64,000 nucleotides of DNA, taken from the NCBI GenBank assembly GCA_008508345.1, contig QNGE01001319.1, positions 30,215-94,214 of the forward strand, read 5' to 3'. The translations under genes and the position numbers were made by a program. This DNA comes from Paragonimus westermani (taxonomy: Eukaryota > Platyhelminthes > Trematoda > Plagiorchiida > Troglotrematidae). Below the pieces are notes generated by a model. The model had not been told where the DNA came from and ran no database searches. It worked only from the letters and a program-made list of their open reading frames with translations. The first letter of the stretch is position 1; every line of letters starts with the position of its first letter. This document shows positions 26,782-38,188 of the stretch, piece by piece.

Positions 26782-26811
26782 CAATTTGGTTGCATGCAAG
26801 CAACCAAATTG
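26782..26811. repeat. Perfect 12-bp hairpin
   Basis: CAATTTGGTTGC and GCAACCAAATTG are exact reverse complements separated by 6 bases (ATGCAA). It lies in intronic DNA next to a T-rich run. No function is apparent. Confidence 0.85.
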
Positions 26812-28799
26812 AAGCTCCCTTTTATTTGTTTTTTTTTTACAGGTGCAAATCTTTCAATGTAGAAAATGAAACACACGCTCCGAATTCATTGATCGATTTT
26901 TACACTTTCCAGCAAAGTTTCCTTCTTCTAAGAAGTTCCGTATCACCGTTGAGGTCAGTGGCCAGTCGAACTATAGTACTTTCTGATTGTTATGAATGAT
27001 TGAATGGATGAATAAACAGCTTATGTATCAGTGTGTAACCCAAGCGTAGAAAAGGTTATTTTGGAAATTTCAATTTAGGTCTTCTAATTACAGAACATAG
27101 TAAGAGTAATTCCAACAATATATATATTAGATGGCTATCTGATAACGATATATATAGAATCGTCTCCATCAAAAACGCTGCACCAATCAGAACAAACAGT
27201 AGCAAACACTTACTGCTTCATGCGATTGCGAATCCCATAGGTAATTATGTAAAATAACTCATATCGATTGTCAAATGAACAACATAGGGCAACTTTATCC
27301 TTTTCTCAAATAATGTTAATTCACAATGACAGTATGCAGATACACGTCCATGTGTTAGAGACAAGTAAAACAGAAGCGTAACAACGTGTATAGCAGTACA
27401 TATGAGTTTGAACGATAAAACCTGGTTGATGTTTGAGTAGACGGAGGCAAGATCATAAGTAAGAGGCAAAATACAAACCCACAGACATACCACTACATTT
27501 GCAGAATAACAAAGCCACAAGTGAAGTGCTTAATGGTAGATAACGAGCTTGATTCCGGCCCGTAATTGGCAATATAAGTGCACAAGTAAGCACACGAATG
27601 TAGACAAACACACTGATCATTAGAGTGAGTTAAATGCTTACGGTGTGTTATCGATCGAAACACACTTGTGTCAAAGAAGGCTTTCAAGTGACTGACACGA
27701 TCAGACAAGTGAGCAAGTGGCTGTCAGTTAGGGCACGAGGTGTATCGAGTAGAGTGTGAATGGTTATCAAAGCGAGTAGGAAGACTATTAATCAAAGACA
27801 GACAGGGAGAGAGCGTCGGAGAGAACCTATCAGATGCAAAGCCAGAAGCAACTGTTGTAGTTACACGTTCAGCAGCTGATGTTTTCAGTTAGAGTGCATT
27901 TTTACATGCATGGTATCAACAATCGGTCTACAAGCGACCAGAAAACAGAACAGTATGCGATATCACAACGCTCGAGGGCAAAAGACACACAGAGATAAAC
28001 GGGATGCAGCATGTAAGCTATGTGGTGAAATTTCATGTGAAATTCTAAATATATGGATTGATCAACTCGGGGAGAGAAGGTAGAAAAAACGGTTGGGCTG
28101 AAAACTCGGCACTGCAAACTCGTCGCACATTAAACTAAGTATTTAATAAACCGGGACTAATATGTTGATGTTCAGAGGAGAGTGAAAACTTCCAACACAA
28201 TCTATTTCATACCGCTCATTAAAACTGTTGTCATTATTATCGGTTTTGCAGTGGGATTTGATCAAGCGTGGAACGCGAAAAAATTTCTCAGATTCACAGA
28301 AAGCGTTAATTTCATATCACGAGAAAAGAAATCCACTTACAGTCAAAATGTCAATTAGTTGCAAAAAGTGAAAAATGCAACAGAAGATCAGACCATTTAC
28401 GTGGTAAAATGCAACTGTGTCATGAGAACGTGAACAATGAGGGACGTGGGCGCTGTCTGACAGCAACTTCGATGATCCTATGTCATGCAGACCGAACAAT
28501 CAAACATTTTCACGAACTTCCTCTGCTCTCTCGAAAGTTACACTTCATGCTTTCTACACATACATTCGTTTGCGTGATTGAACTGAAGACCACTCAAGTC
28601 TTGGAGCTGATTTCACATGCGACAAAAGTGTAAACTAGTCCTGTACAAAAGGAAGTTGACCTAGTTTCGTTTTTGTCAGAAATCAACTGTGGCGCATTCC
28701 TTTGTCATGGCTGAACTTTAAACTGTCTTCTCCCGAAGTGAGTGGGCAACGTGAATATTATTCACAAGTAAATGTAGCGAAGCTCCTGGATGTGATCGT

Positions 28800-28960
28800 T
28801 TGGTCACTCCTAATGAGAGGCGAGTGGCGAAGTGGTCAACAAGGTATAATTTTGAGAAGGTGTGCAGTGGTTCGAATCTTATCATCCACCCCTCGTTCAG
28901 TCACTGCCTATTGATGAAGGATACCAGATGAAACACGGATGACTTCGCGAAGGAAAACTG
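28800..28960 (+). repeat. Pol III/hammerhead repeat relic, copy D
   Basis: A perfect box A (TGGCGAAGTGG, 28825-28835) and a near-perfect box B (GGTTCGAATCT, 28869-28879) are spaced as in a tRNA-derived promoter. The flanks do not fold as a tRNA. Downstream, CACTGCCTATTGATGAAGG and then GATGAAACACGG keep the order of stem I, core box and GAAA of an Sm-alpha-type hammerhead, but CUGAUGA is UUGAUGA and stem II is lost. This is a degenerate plus-strand copy. Confidence 0.5.
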
Positions 28961-31900
28961 GGACGAACGTTGATAAGACAATAAGGGTAGGTCCTGGTCG
29001 TCTTCTCGATTGGCTGACACATGATTCATCCATCCCGTGGCTGAATATATACGATAGGTAATCACTAAGTCCAGTGTCATGAAGATAGCTATTTTACTGC
29101 ATTTCTACTGCATAATCTGTGGGGTAGAGGTATTTCAGTTGGCAGCAATGGAAGTCACAAGAAGGTCGTCATGTTGATCATGAGGTATTTTTATTCAAGA
29201 TGCAGATGTCTTGCTGTTGTGTTCTGAGTTTCTATATAGGAACTTTATTAAACAAATCTGTCTTCTCCCACATCTGTTGTCTAGAAATTAGTGTTATACT
29301 CGCAATTGTACGGTAGTTAACCTTCAATGTCAAAAACTGGTGCATTGCGGTTGGTGAGGCTGAGTTGAAACCTGACTGAAGTCTCACTAAAAAGACCGTG
29401 GGCAGACAGTTGAGTATGGAGACTAAAGGATCAGATTTCACTGTGAATGGTTTATCCTACTTATTCCACCATAGTGTATCGGATTACAACTCAGTGTACA
29501 ATTACAGAAACTCAGATTCATACTAGCATCACAGCGATCATGTGTGGCAATTCAGCTATCCTCTAGTGAATTTGAATGGTTCGACGCTACCGTTCTGAAC
29601 ATTGGAACCAAAGTGCCCCATTCATGGTTGAGATCAAATGACCGCCTAATCTACCTTTGTCTAGACGCTATTCATGCACATCAACAATCTGGAACGTAGT
29701 GCTAATGAAACGAAGTTGTTAAATAGCAAAATGGATGAATTCAAACAAAGTACTGAAAACTACAAACAATACCTGAAAATACCTGAAAACATTCTCATGG
29801 TAACTGGCTTCTTTTAGTGATTAGTGCTGTGAGGGGCAATTCGAAATAGAAGAGCTCCGCATATGGATAAAACCAACGCAAACGGGCCGCAAAGTAGGAC
29901 GATGATCCATAGGCCATTAATTCACATCCAAAGACTATACGAACGACTAGTTTCGAAAGCTTAGCGTTAAGTTTCATACAAGTTGTAAGCGTATGAAATC
30001 GAAGGGCCACTAGATTTGCATATCATATATATGCAGACTATGTTGACTACGTGGGACGTTCCACAGATCCATTTGTCCATACTTTTAAACTAACATGAAT
30101 TTGCTTAGTGTTATAAGAAAAACACTTTCGAAATTATCAGAGATCAAAGAAAACGGGGAGACACACTCTTAACGTGTTACGGAAAGTGAAACACAGATTT
30201 GGAATAGGGCCAACATTTGGGCAAGTTGTTTGCGTGCTATCCGTATTTAGTCAAAACATTATCATTAAGGCGAACTGTTCCATTCACTCACAAAAATCCA
30301 TAAACATCAATGACCCAATAAGGCCATAAGCGTGTAAAATTTAACTGACAAGCAATAACCCTCAGCACAATTACAGCAACAACGAATTAAGTGGACTTGT
30401 AAGCCGATAAAAATGGATACAGTTATCTTTTGGATTCTACAATTTGCTAAGCTTATTGGTTGATCAACCTCGAAGAGCATCATGCCGTTGAAAAAATTGC
30501 ATTATCTCAAAAGAGCCAAAAGCGTACTTTGTATAACTTTCTTGTAATAAGAATGATGCTTATTACAGTAAACTTAACTTGTATCTTGTTTAAAGAGGAT
30601 ATATGTGAAAAACCCTCTCATGCCCAGACAATCATTAAGGCATTCAAAGAAAATGATAGGATAAGAATTCAAACCATAAAAAAATTTGTTTAATGGTTAA
30701 ACCACAAACACAGTTTACCAATGCTCGACAGGGTAGCATCAGCTTCTCGAATTCCGAAATCCATAAAAGAATGCTCAGCCATACTAAGTAACGATGACCA
30801 CCTTGAATTAAACATTCGGTTACTGACACACTTTAGTAGTGTTATTAAATGGAATTGAGAACGTGACCACCTGAAGGCAAAAAACGGTTTCATTGAACAC
30901 AAGGATCCCACGATTTTCGTTGAAACGTTATTAAGTGATTCTAGGAGAGGATTATAAGGCAGCTGAATATGACGGTGGTGTTCTTTTCTCCAGAACACGA
31001 CTATAACATACAGCCACAAACAAAGTACACAATAACCATAGGAGGAACAGTCAACAGACTCGGTCGATAAACTCATCCGAACAAGACAGCACCGAAAATG
31101 GCACTTGAGCTATGATCAGAAATGTAAGGTAACTGAAACGTGGCCTTCCAGGATGACAAATCTGCCGTATTTCGGAATCAGTTGTCTACTGCCTCATCAA
31201 TCTCATAATCGAGAGAACATTCACAGTCCCAGTTGCGTTAGGTTGGACGGTCTTAGTATCGATTTCACGGGAGTTTAATGACTCACTGTTCTGATCTACG
31301 ACCTAACGATTCATCCGACTACATCAGAAGCCAAATAGAATTCATAGGTGTTTGGTCACCACTGTTAACCTGAAAGAGATGTGCTAATCCCACGACCAGC
31401 ACACTAGTCAGTGCTAGGAGGTGTATCGCCCAATTAAACAAGCAAGACGAATCGCGCAACAATGATCGATCTAGTTTCGGGGGCATCATCTGGGAGATTG
31501 GGTACATCTAAATGTGCAATTGAACATCAGCTGCTTAAAATGAAGCTGGAATAATTCGGTTTGGTCATTTGGTGTCAGGTGGATGGATTTGCATTATTCT
31601 AAACAGCCAATCAGACTGCAGCTGGGAGGTCGAATGCCTGTGCACTTCAAATCTATCTGAACTGTTCCTTCCCGTTTGTTTGCTGGCACCCTCATAACGT
31701 GATTCGTTTTAACGCCACGACTAACACATAGGGTCGTCCCGTCCGACTCGTTCCGTGTCTTGATGTCTTGTGTGGAAATTGCTTGTCATGTAAATTCAGG
31801 GCACTTGTGATCCAGGTCTTGACTCATATTCAATAAAAGATGGTCCTCACTCCTTCCACTTCTCGGGTTAGGATTCAAGGTGGATGACTGGGCGCACAAT

Positions 31901-34130
31901 AAAAAAGACGATTGAATAGTCCATGAGCGTTTATTTCGGGAAAACTAATATAAGTGTAGATAGCCGATAACGTTCGGTCACGTGCACTGAAGTTCGGTGG
32001 TGCGACTGCTGCACCGGAGCACACTGTTCATCGACGACCGGCTTCTGGAAGAAGAGTTGTAACAAACCAGACAATGGTGTGGACAAGGACAACTCCTCTA
32101 TGTAAGATTGTGTGGTGCCGCTTACCGTGAAATGGCAATACACGCCACTACATGGAAACGCTCGCTGGCATGGCTGCGTTGCAATCGGTGACAAGCCCGT
32201 GCCCATACGACTCTCGATTTTTTCGTATATAATTTTTAAGCGTTTGCCGACTAAGATGTTACCATGGGAAACTTTTCTTAATTGCAATACCCATATGTGG
32301 GGTTCGGCATGACTAACGCTGACGTGAGAAGTGATCGATTTGGCGATAATTTTGGTCTGAGAGACAAGGAGAGCAAACTGCCGGGTTGCAACAAAACTAA
32401 AGTGGACGACAAACGATGAGCGAGTGAAAACAGAAAAACGCAGCAGTTATAAACGAGTTCTGATAACAGACGTCTAATAAACGCATCATCCAGCCAGAAA
32501 CGCCCTTATTGTGCACGATGAGATGTTCACTAAATGTGATCGCATTTCGAACTGGATGTTCATATGAAACTTCATGAACAGAAAGGCATGACCGCAATGG
32601 GTTGCGTTTGGTGATGTGTCAAGGTACGCATGAAATCAGACCCGATATGTAAGGCCGATTTAACTCAGTGAAAACGACGTAAACCTAAGAGGACATCATT
32701 TCGCTTCAGGAGAGTCAACAATTCGAGATAGGTTACTCGATTTATAACAAAACAAAACAAACTGTCTTTTCATTTCGGAAAAGAATGTTCTGCGTTAGTT
32801 GACAGCCAGCAGGTCACTCTTTTTGCAACTCCTGTACGTTAATGAGCGAAGAACACCAAATCTAGACAAAAACATAAATCGCGCAGTTAAGATGGCTAAG
32901 TCATCATTTTATTCTGGCGTATCATATAGTACTAAATCAGTGGAAGTGTACTCTGGAAAAAGTCTACCAGTTCCATAAATCACTTGAACGTATCTACAAA
33001 CGGAGGCTATTCAAGCCGATATAGAATTAACTAGCCAATGAGCAAGTCACTATCCTGAAACAAAACCTTGATCGACTGTTACACTGTGTCATAGTGGACC
33101 TTATTATGCATTGACTGTAGTGCTACATACGATAATACTTTTGAAACTCAAAAAAATGTGGCACTTCTAAAAGTCGAACGTTTGATTCGTACGGCTCACC
33201 CGTTAAGAAGACACAGCGCAACGGACTGAGCCCCGAACTATTAAACAAAAATATTAGGGTAGTCAAACGCAATTTGTGATTGAATTTGTGCACCAAAAAT
33301 TAGTAATCATTTAAGTTAACTTGCATAATAATCACGCGTTTATATAACGCAGGCAGTCAATAATACGCAGTCAAGTAGAGTAAATAGACAAGCAGATAGA
33401 TAGGCTTAGATTCTTTTCATGGTTATGGAAATTGTTGTTCAGTAACCCCAAAACATAACTATCATGCGGGCCTGGATTCTTCAATAGCGCTGAGACGAAC
33501 CGATTGCGATTGTTGGTTTCCCTGAAGTGCATCGTGTTAAGCGAAATGAATATAGCTCAGTAAATTCCCCAACTCAACACATACGACGTAGTTAAATGAG
33601 ATAATGGTACTAGTCAAGCTTACCCAACATAATCGTGAGATTTACCTTTGCGGTATGTCTAGAGGATGATGCACGTGAACATTAAACTAACAAGATGGGC
33701 TTCACATAGTATTTCGGAGACAGTCTGGAGCATTCATTCGTAAATGTGAGTGGAATGCATGCTAGCACGTGGGCGATTAAGTGTGTCTGTAAACACATAC
33801 ATGTATATGTACGTAGATCAGCAGGTGACTAGTTCAGATAGTGGTCGAACTGCACACGGTTGGAGTTCGGTATATGCCATGTATGAAATACAGCGGGATG
33901 AAAGTACACATAAGATGCGTGCTGCCCAAAGTGCACAGGCTGAGCATCAGGGGGGGTGTCATAGTGCCCAAAAAAAACCCGTAACCATGGTGTGCAAACA
34001 TCGGTTTGGCAAACAAGAAGATAGGAGGTTCGGAAAAGGCTCTCCATTTTGAACGAAAGTGTTGGTTGAGCATAAAATGTGGCTGGGTGTGAAGTAGACA
34101 ACTGTTTATGTTGACGATTAATTTGCTCAC

Positions 34131-34221
34131 CTGTCTCACTGGCATCAGACATGAGGTAAATGACTGATTCTGTAGATGTGTTATGAACTAACCTATAAAG
34201 TACAACTTCACTATCTGTCAT
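34131..34221 (-). CDS. Probable linker exon of the MYO18-like gene
   Basis: A 91-bp segment starting in phase 0 after GCAGCTCAG and ending at a perfect donor (GAGACAG|GTGAGC), leaving one base. It encodes about 30 residues including VVLYRLVHNTSTESVIYLM and DASETG. It lies 618 bp beyond the PDZ exon on the same strand with matching phase. The upstream half of the surrounding open frame is probably intron because no better acceptor exists farther up. Similarity to the known MYO18A linker cannot be claimed. Confidence 0.4.
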
Positions 34222-34839
34222 CTGAGCTGCCTTCCAGTACCACATAAAGAAACACAATAAATCCCACTCACACTGTGTATTGGCAGATATCGGAACGAAC
34301 TCGAAAGGGGCTTTCACAAGGCAGTTTGTAGTCACTGACAGTGTTGAATAACAACAGAAGACGACGTTCCTCGACAGGATGATCGTCATCAAGGAATGAC
34401 TACACACTAGAATGTGAATGGAAACGTCTATACTGGTTAGGTAAATGAATGTTCGTCGACCGAAGGCATGGAATGAATCTTAGAAGCAAGAGATGCCCTT
34501 TTATCTTTCCTGAAAAGGACGTGATGTGTAGTGCCGAATGATGCATATTTCAAAATTCGAAATAAAAGAAATCAAAAATGTGAACGGAAATTTCAACATC
34601 TAACAGGTGGACACAAGCACAAACTCACAGAGTAAAAAAGTTCACAATCTCATGTCTATGAACGACTGAGATTTTAAGTTCGGTCAATTTCATACAGAAC
34701 ACCCATCCAGTATTTGTACAGCATTTTTTTTAAAACGCTTGCTGAGAAGCGGCTTCAAAAACACCGAGCTGCATCATATTTTACTGATATGTTCTTTTTG
34801 ATTAAAAACGAAATAACTCGGTCAGACACGCACACATAC

Positions 34840-35217
34840 CTCGAGAATATGTTCAGATAAATTTTTCAGTCCGCCAACTTTTAGAACTTGTGATCGAACC
34901 TCCAATTGGGAAGCTCTTCTCAAATGTGTAGTCTCCGGCATGGTTGGGTCGTCAGTATCAGCTGTCTCCAATAATATGGTGGCAGCCAATTCATCCGATA
35001 TGTTACACTGGGTGGCCACGGTGCGGTAAGAAAATTCCAGCATTTCGGGACAAGGTTTTACTGTAAGGGTTATGCAGTCACCGGAGGAGCGAATTAGTGC
35101 AACTACATCCGCGCGAACAAAAGATTGTACATCCGTGTTGTTTAAAGCAATCAGACGGTCACCAGGAAGTAGCCCAACGCGACAGATTCCCATCGATCCG
35201 GGTTCAGCATACAAAGC
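34840..35217 (-). CDS. MYO18A: Myosin XVIII-like, second half of PDZ domain
   Basis: A 378-bp exon (126 codons, phase 0 both ends) between an excellent acceptor (CATTTCCATTTTCCAG) and the donor CTCGAG|GTATGT. It opens with ALYAEPGSMGICRVGLLPGD and continues RLIALNNTDVQSFVRADVV, then ALIRSSGDCITLTVKPCPEM. This matches the MYO18A PDZ pattern HFAEPG...GLVPGDRLVEINGHNV, then [22 protein letters not shown]. The PDZ would place the myosin at membranes or junctional partners, as described for the long MYO18A isoform; the ligand is unknown here. The C-terminal 60 residues are acidic and Leu-rich linker. The first half of the same PDZ lies in the exon at 45589-45822. Confidence 0.87.
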
Positions 35218-35734
35218 CTGGAAAATGGAAATGAGACATCGAAAGAACTGCTGAGAGTCAGGTCCAAAGTGGATTATTGCTAATGTCACTTGAGTTGGAA
35301 CAAAAGTTCGACATTATTTTAAAGCAAACTAAACGCTGTTTCAAAATCGAATTCCCTGATCTCAAACGAACCAAGAGCTAGTGGATAGAAAGTGAGCCCA
35401 TTCAAATCGCCAGCTTGGATGTAAATATAACGTTATTTGTCAAGGCTTTACCAACTCCAACTAGACTCAAGAAAGCGAGGTTTAATATATTAAAATACAC
35501 AAAGGACAATCGTCCAACAACCAGACTCTTCAACTGCAAGGCTTACTCTGCACAATAATGAGACAGGTTTTGAGGTACGTGATGATCCGCGATTCCCCCG
35601 TCAGCGGTAAACGCAATCACATGTAGTGGGTTATCGCTGCGGTGTTCGCACAGGGCAGGTGGTCTGACAAGCTTTTTAATGACCGAACAAATCTATTTTG
35701 GACATCATCCGCAATTGTTTGCAGCTGTTGCATT

Positions 35735-36115
35735 CCCATAGACTTTCCTGTCGGCCCCTTTCGAAAATAAGCGTTAGACTCGAGTTCGGCTCTCGTTAGA
35801 GCTCATCAGTGTTACATATCCTTGTCATGGCCGAGACTAGAAATCCGGCCACGTTTTCATGAGGCAACCATGTTGACCATTGCGCCACTGACCTCACATC
35901 AGGTACGACCGAATCATCATATGTGAACGCTCAACCACTTTTGCTTGTGAGTAATGATCAGGTTGCTCGATCGTCTTGAGAGGAGAAACAGTAACTGTCC
36001 TGTTAACTCCAATCAATGACTCCCCGACTAGAACTTCTCTGCAAGTTGACGTCACAGAAATCATTAACTTGTTGAACGGTATACTGATTACTGGTGAGTA
36101 GTTAAGGATTTAGCA
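35735..36115 (-). repeat. Pol III/hammerhead repeat, copy A
   Basis: On the minus strand, in order: a block of about 220 bases starting CTACTCACCAGTAATCAG, a box A (TGGCGCAATGG, plus 35877-35887) followed by TCAAC, a degraded box B (GGATTTCTAGTC, about 35831-35848), a hammerhead motif and a tail ending in TTTCGAAAGGGGCCGAC. The same order is present in copies B and C near 47.5-47.9 kb. This is a tRNA-like SINE/satellite unit resembling schistosome Sm-alpha in architecture. Confidence 0.7.
35771..35822 (-). ncRNA. Hammerhead ribozyme motif, copy A (core altered)
   Basis: Minus strand: stem I 5' side, then CTGATGA (plus 35803-35809), a 5-bp stem II GCTCT/AGAGC closed by AACG, CGAAC where GAAA is expected, a self-complementary ACTCGAGT serving as a short stem III, then GTC|TAACGC, where cleavage would follow GTC. 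The loss of the third A of GAAA predicts weak or no self-cleavage. The type I layout with a palindromic stem III is the one known from Sm-alpha repeats. Confidence 0.6.
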
Positions 36116-37849
36116 AGGCTATGCATTACTGACGAGCTCTAATAGGAGTGAAACTCGAGCCTAGTGCTCCTTTTTGAAAAGGGCCGGCCGGAAAGTTTAT
36201 GGGATGGTGACAACTGCCATCAATTGTGCGTGACGTTAAATCTACACCAAACAAACCACCAGACGCCTACCATGCATAGTATTTCCCACATCTGGGGGAT
36301 CTGAGCAGATCAACTTCCTTGCTGTAATAGTGTATGCCGAATATAGGTTCGTTTCTGGCTGACAGGTCACACTTCCAGGATTCAATCACACTACTCATTA
36401 TCGCCGTCAAGTAGTATATAACAACGGTACAACCGTGGATGAAGCATGGAATTCTGGCTGACAAAAAAAACGAGTAAAGTCGCGCGATGAAATTTCCAAT
36501 TTTGGGTCAATAGAAGTCAAACCTCAAGAAGTCTTTCGAACAGTCAATGGGCCCCTTCGATTTCAAGGCAGACGAGTACATCACCATTCATAAGTTACGC
36601 GAACAGTATGAGGAAATACGTCCTGTCAGTCACCCCACTTGTTCTCTATGCCTGTGGCAAAAGTCCTATTTGGAAGAAAGCCTCGGAAAAAACTGAGTAG
36701 ACCAACACGGCGGTACCAAAACATTTGTATCAAACAGCACAGGTGCACAGTTAGAGAACAACTATTGGCCAGAAAGTACATCCAAGGCCAAGAGTCACAT
36801 TCGGTCGAATGAATATCTTGTACAAGGTTCTCTATACAACTAACGTATTATTTTAATCATATCCTCAAGATGCTTCACACCGCTATTTTATTTGCTTCCG
36901 ACCTCGTTGCCGTAACGGCCTTTCGGCCTATGTGACTAGGTGGCCCTTTTCCATAAAACGTGACTGAAGAGGAATCATTTACCAAGCAGTTTTAGAACGG
37001 AAGGCTGGCGGCATCACGACAGAATACATTAAGGCAACCGATTATTCAACTCTACGTGTTCATGAGTAATTAGCTTCGATCCAGTCGTAAGTTAAAGTGC
37101 ATCGACTTGTAACTGACATTCCGTCAAATAAAATATCATTCCAGTCGGCTCTTTCGAAAACTCTTCGATTCAACAACCGAAGCACAACCTAGTAAAACCC
37201 ACCCTCAGTTACCAACTGATCCATCAGCAAGGTCCACCGGATGTAAACACATGACATCATCCCATCCAGCTGACCAACGTCCATCCAGCGGTTTGGATTT
37301 TATACAGTTTTGTCTTATATGATCAAATGAGTTCCGGAGTTGCGCCCGAAATGTTGCTCACACGAGGGATTAAGTTACCATGGAAACTGGTACACAATGC
37401 AAAAAAAGTTGCAACAATCAACAAAAGTACGAAGTGGCTGTCCTCATCTTTATACAAACGAGTAGCTATTCCAGTTCCTGACATCCACTCGTGATTCTCC
37501 ATCTGCAAGACGATCGACACTTTTTTTGTCCCTACCCTGTATAAAGCAAAGGAACGCTCTTCAATGTACACATTCAAATAGTTCGCTAATCACCAGGCAA
37601 GAAGTTAAGGAACCCTAAGAAGTGACTGAGTTATGTGAACTACAAAAGTGACGTGCAACAGAACCACTCAGTTTTGTAACTTTTCATGCTTCCCCACCAA
37701 CAGGAAGTAACAACAATTTGTGGTTCAGTATCCTGCCATGTTTTCTGGAGGAGCGATGACGATTTTTATAAGACTTCTTTCAGTGAATGAACTGAATTTC
37801 CAAACCTACAGAATGCGAACACGCTACTCAGTAGTCTTTGCTATTCAAG

Positions 37850-38188
37850 GCCGGTACGAATGTCCTATTGAGAAAATTTGTAGCTTGCCGTCTGTATGAG
37901 GAAATAACAGACAAGATTAGACTGAGTTTTAAGAATCTTCAACAATGTTGCATGCCTCTTTCTTCTGACGCACGCTCGGAAAGCAAGCCCTGTAACGCAG
38001 TCGATTCCCTGTTGTCACTTGACAAGAAGTCCCATCAGCCTCTATTCCGAGACCTGGGAGCATCAGCAATTAGTCTAAACGAATATCAGTACTGCCTTGT
38101 AAAAAATAGCCAAAGCCTTTCTGTTGGACTGGATCCCAAATTATCAAGAAACTTTACCGAAAGACACTCCAAGTTTCATGTGGAACAA
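37850..38188 (+). CDS. Candidate exon of an unknown plus-strand nested gene
   Basis: A 339-bp segment (113 codons, phase 0 both ends) between the acceptor TCTTTGCTATTCAAG and a good donor (GAACAA|GTAAGT). It encodes AGTNVLLRKFVACRLYEEIT and continues through KIRLSFKNLQQCC, a Ser-rich middle and SVGLDPKLSRNF. The helical, charged character looks like real protein, but no family is recognised. It lies antisense within the intron that splits the PDZ domain. It might belong with the exons at 44.3-44.9 kb; this was not shown. Confidence 0.4.

Larger units (their letters stand above)
15164..34130 (-). other. MYO18-like long intron region with unplaced exon candidates
   Basis: About 19 kb separate the linker exon (ends phase 1) from the SH3-like exon (starts phase 0), so at least one further exon of the myosin is expected here. 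The stretch contains a LINE reverse-transcriptase relic, a (GAT)9 run, a two-exon plus-strand candidate, a chain of four phase-compatible minus-strand candidate exons, a perfect 12-bp hairpin and a Pol III/hammerhead relic. The remainder shows no gene signals that could be defended. Confidence 0.45.

Noticed and set aside
28825..28879. Possible intact tRNA gene
   Set aside because: The boxes fit, but acceptor, D and anticodon arms do not fold; better explained as a tRNA-like repeat.
33829..34407. 192-codon minus-strand open frame
   Set aside because: Only the part before the donor at 34130 has splice support; the rest lacks family features and is likely intron.
36507..36698. Plus-strand open stretch SFEQSMGPFDFKADEYITIH
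   Set aside because: Fair acceptor but ends in a stop without a donor and with no upstream partner; could be a terminal exon, but evidence is too thin to call.
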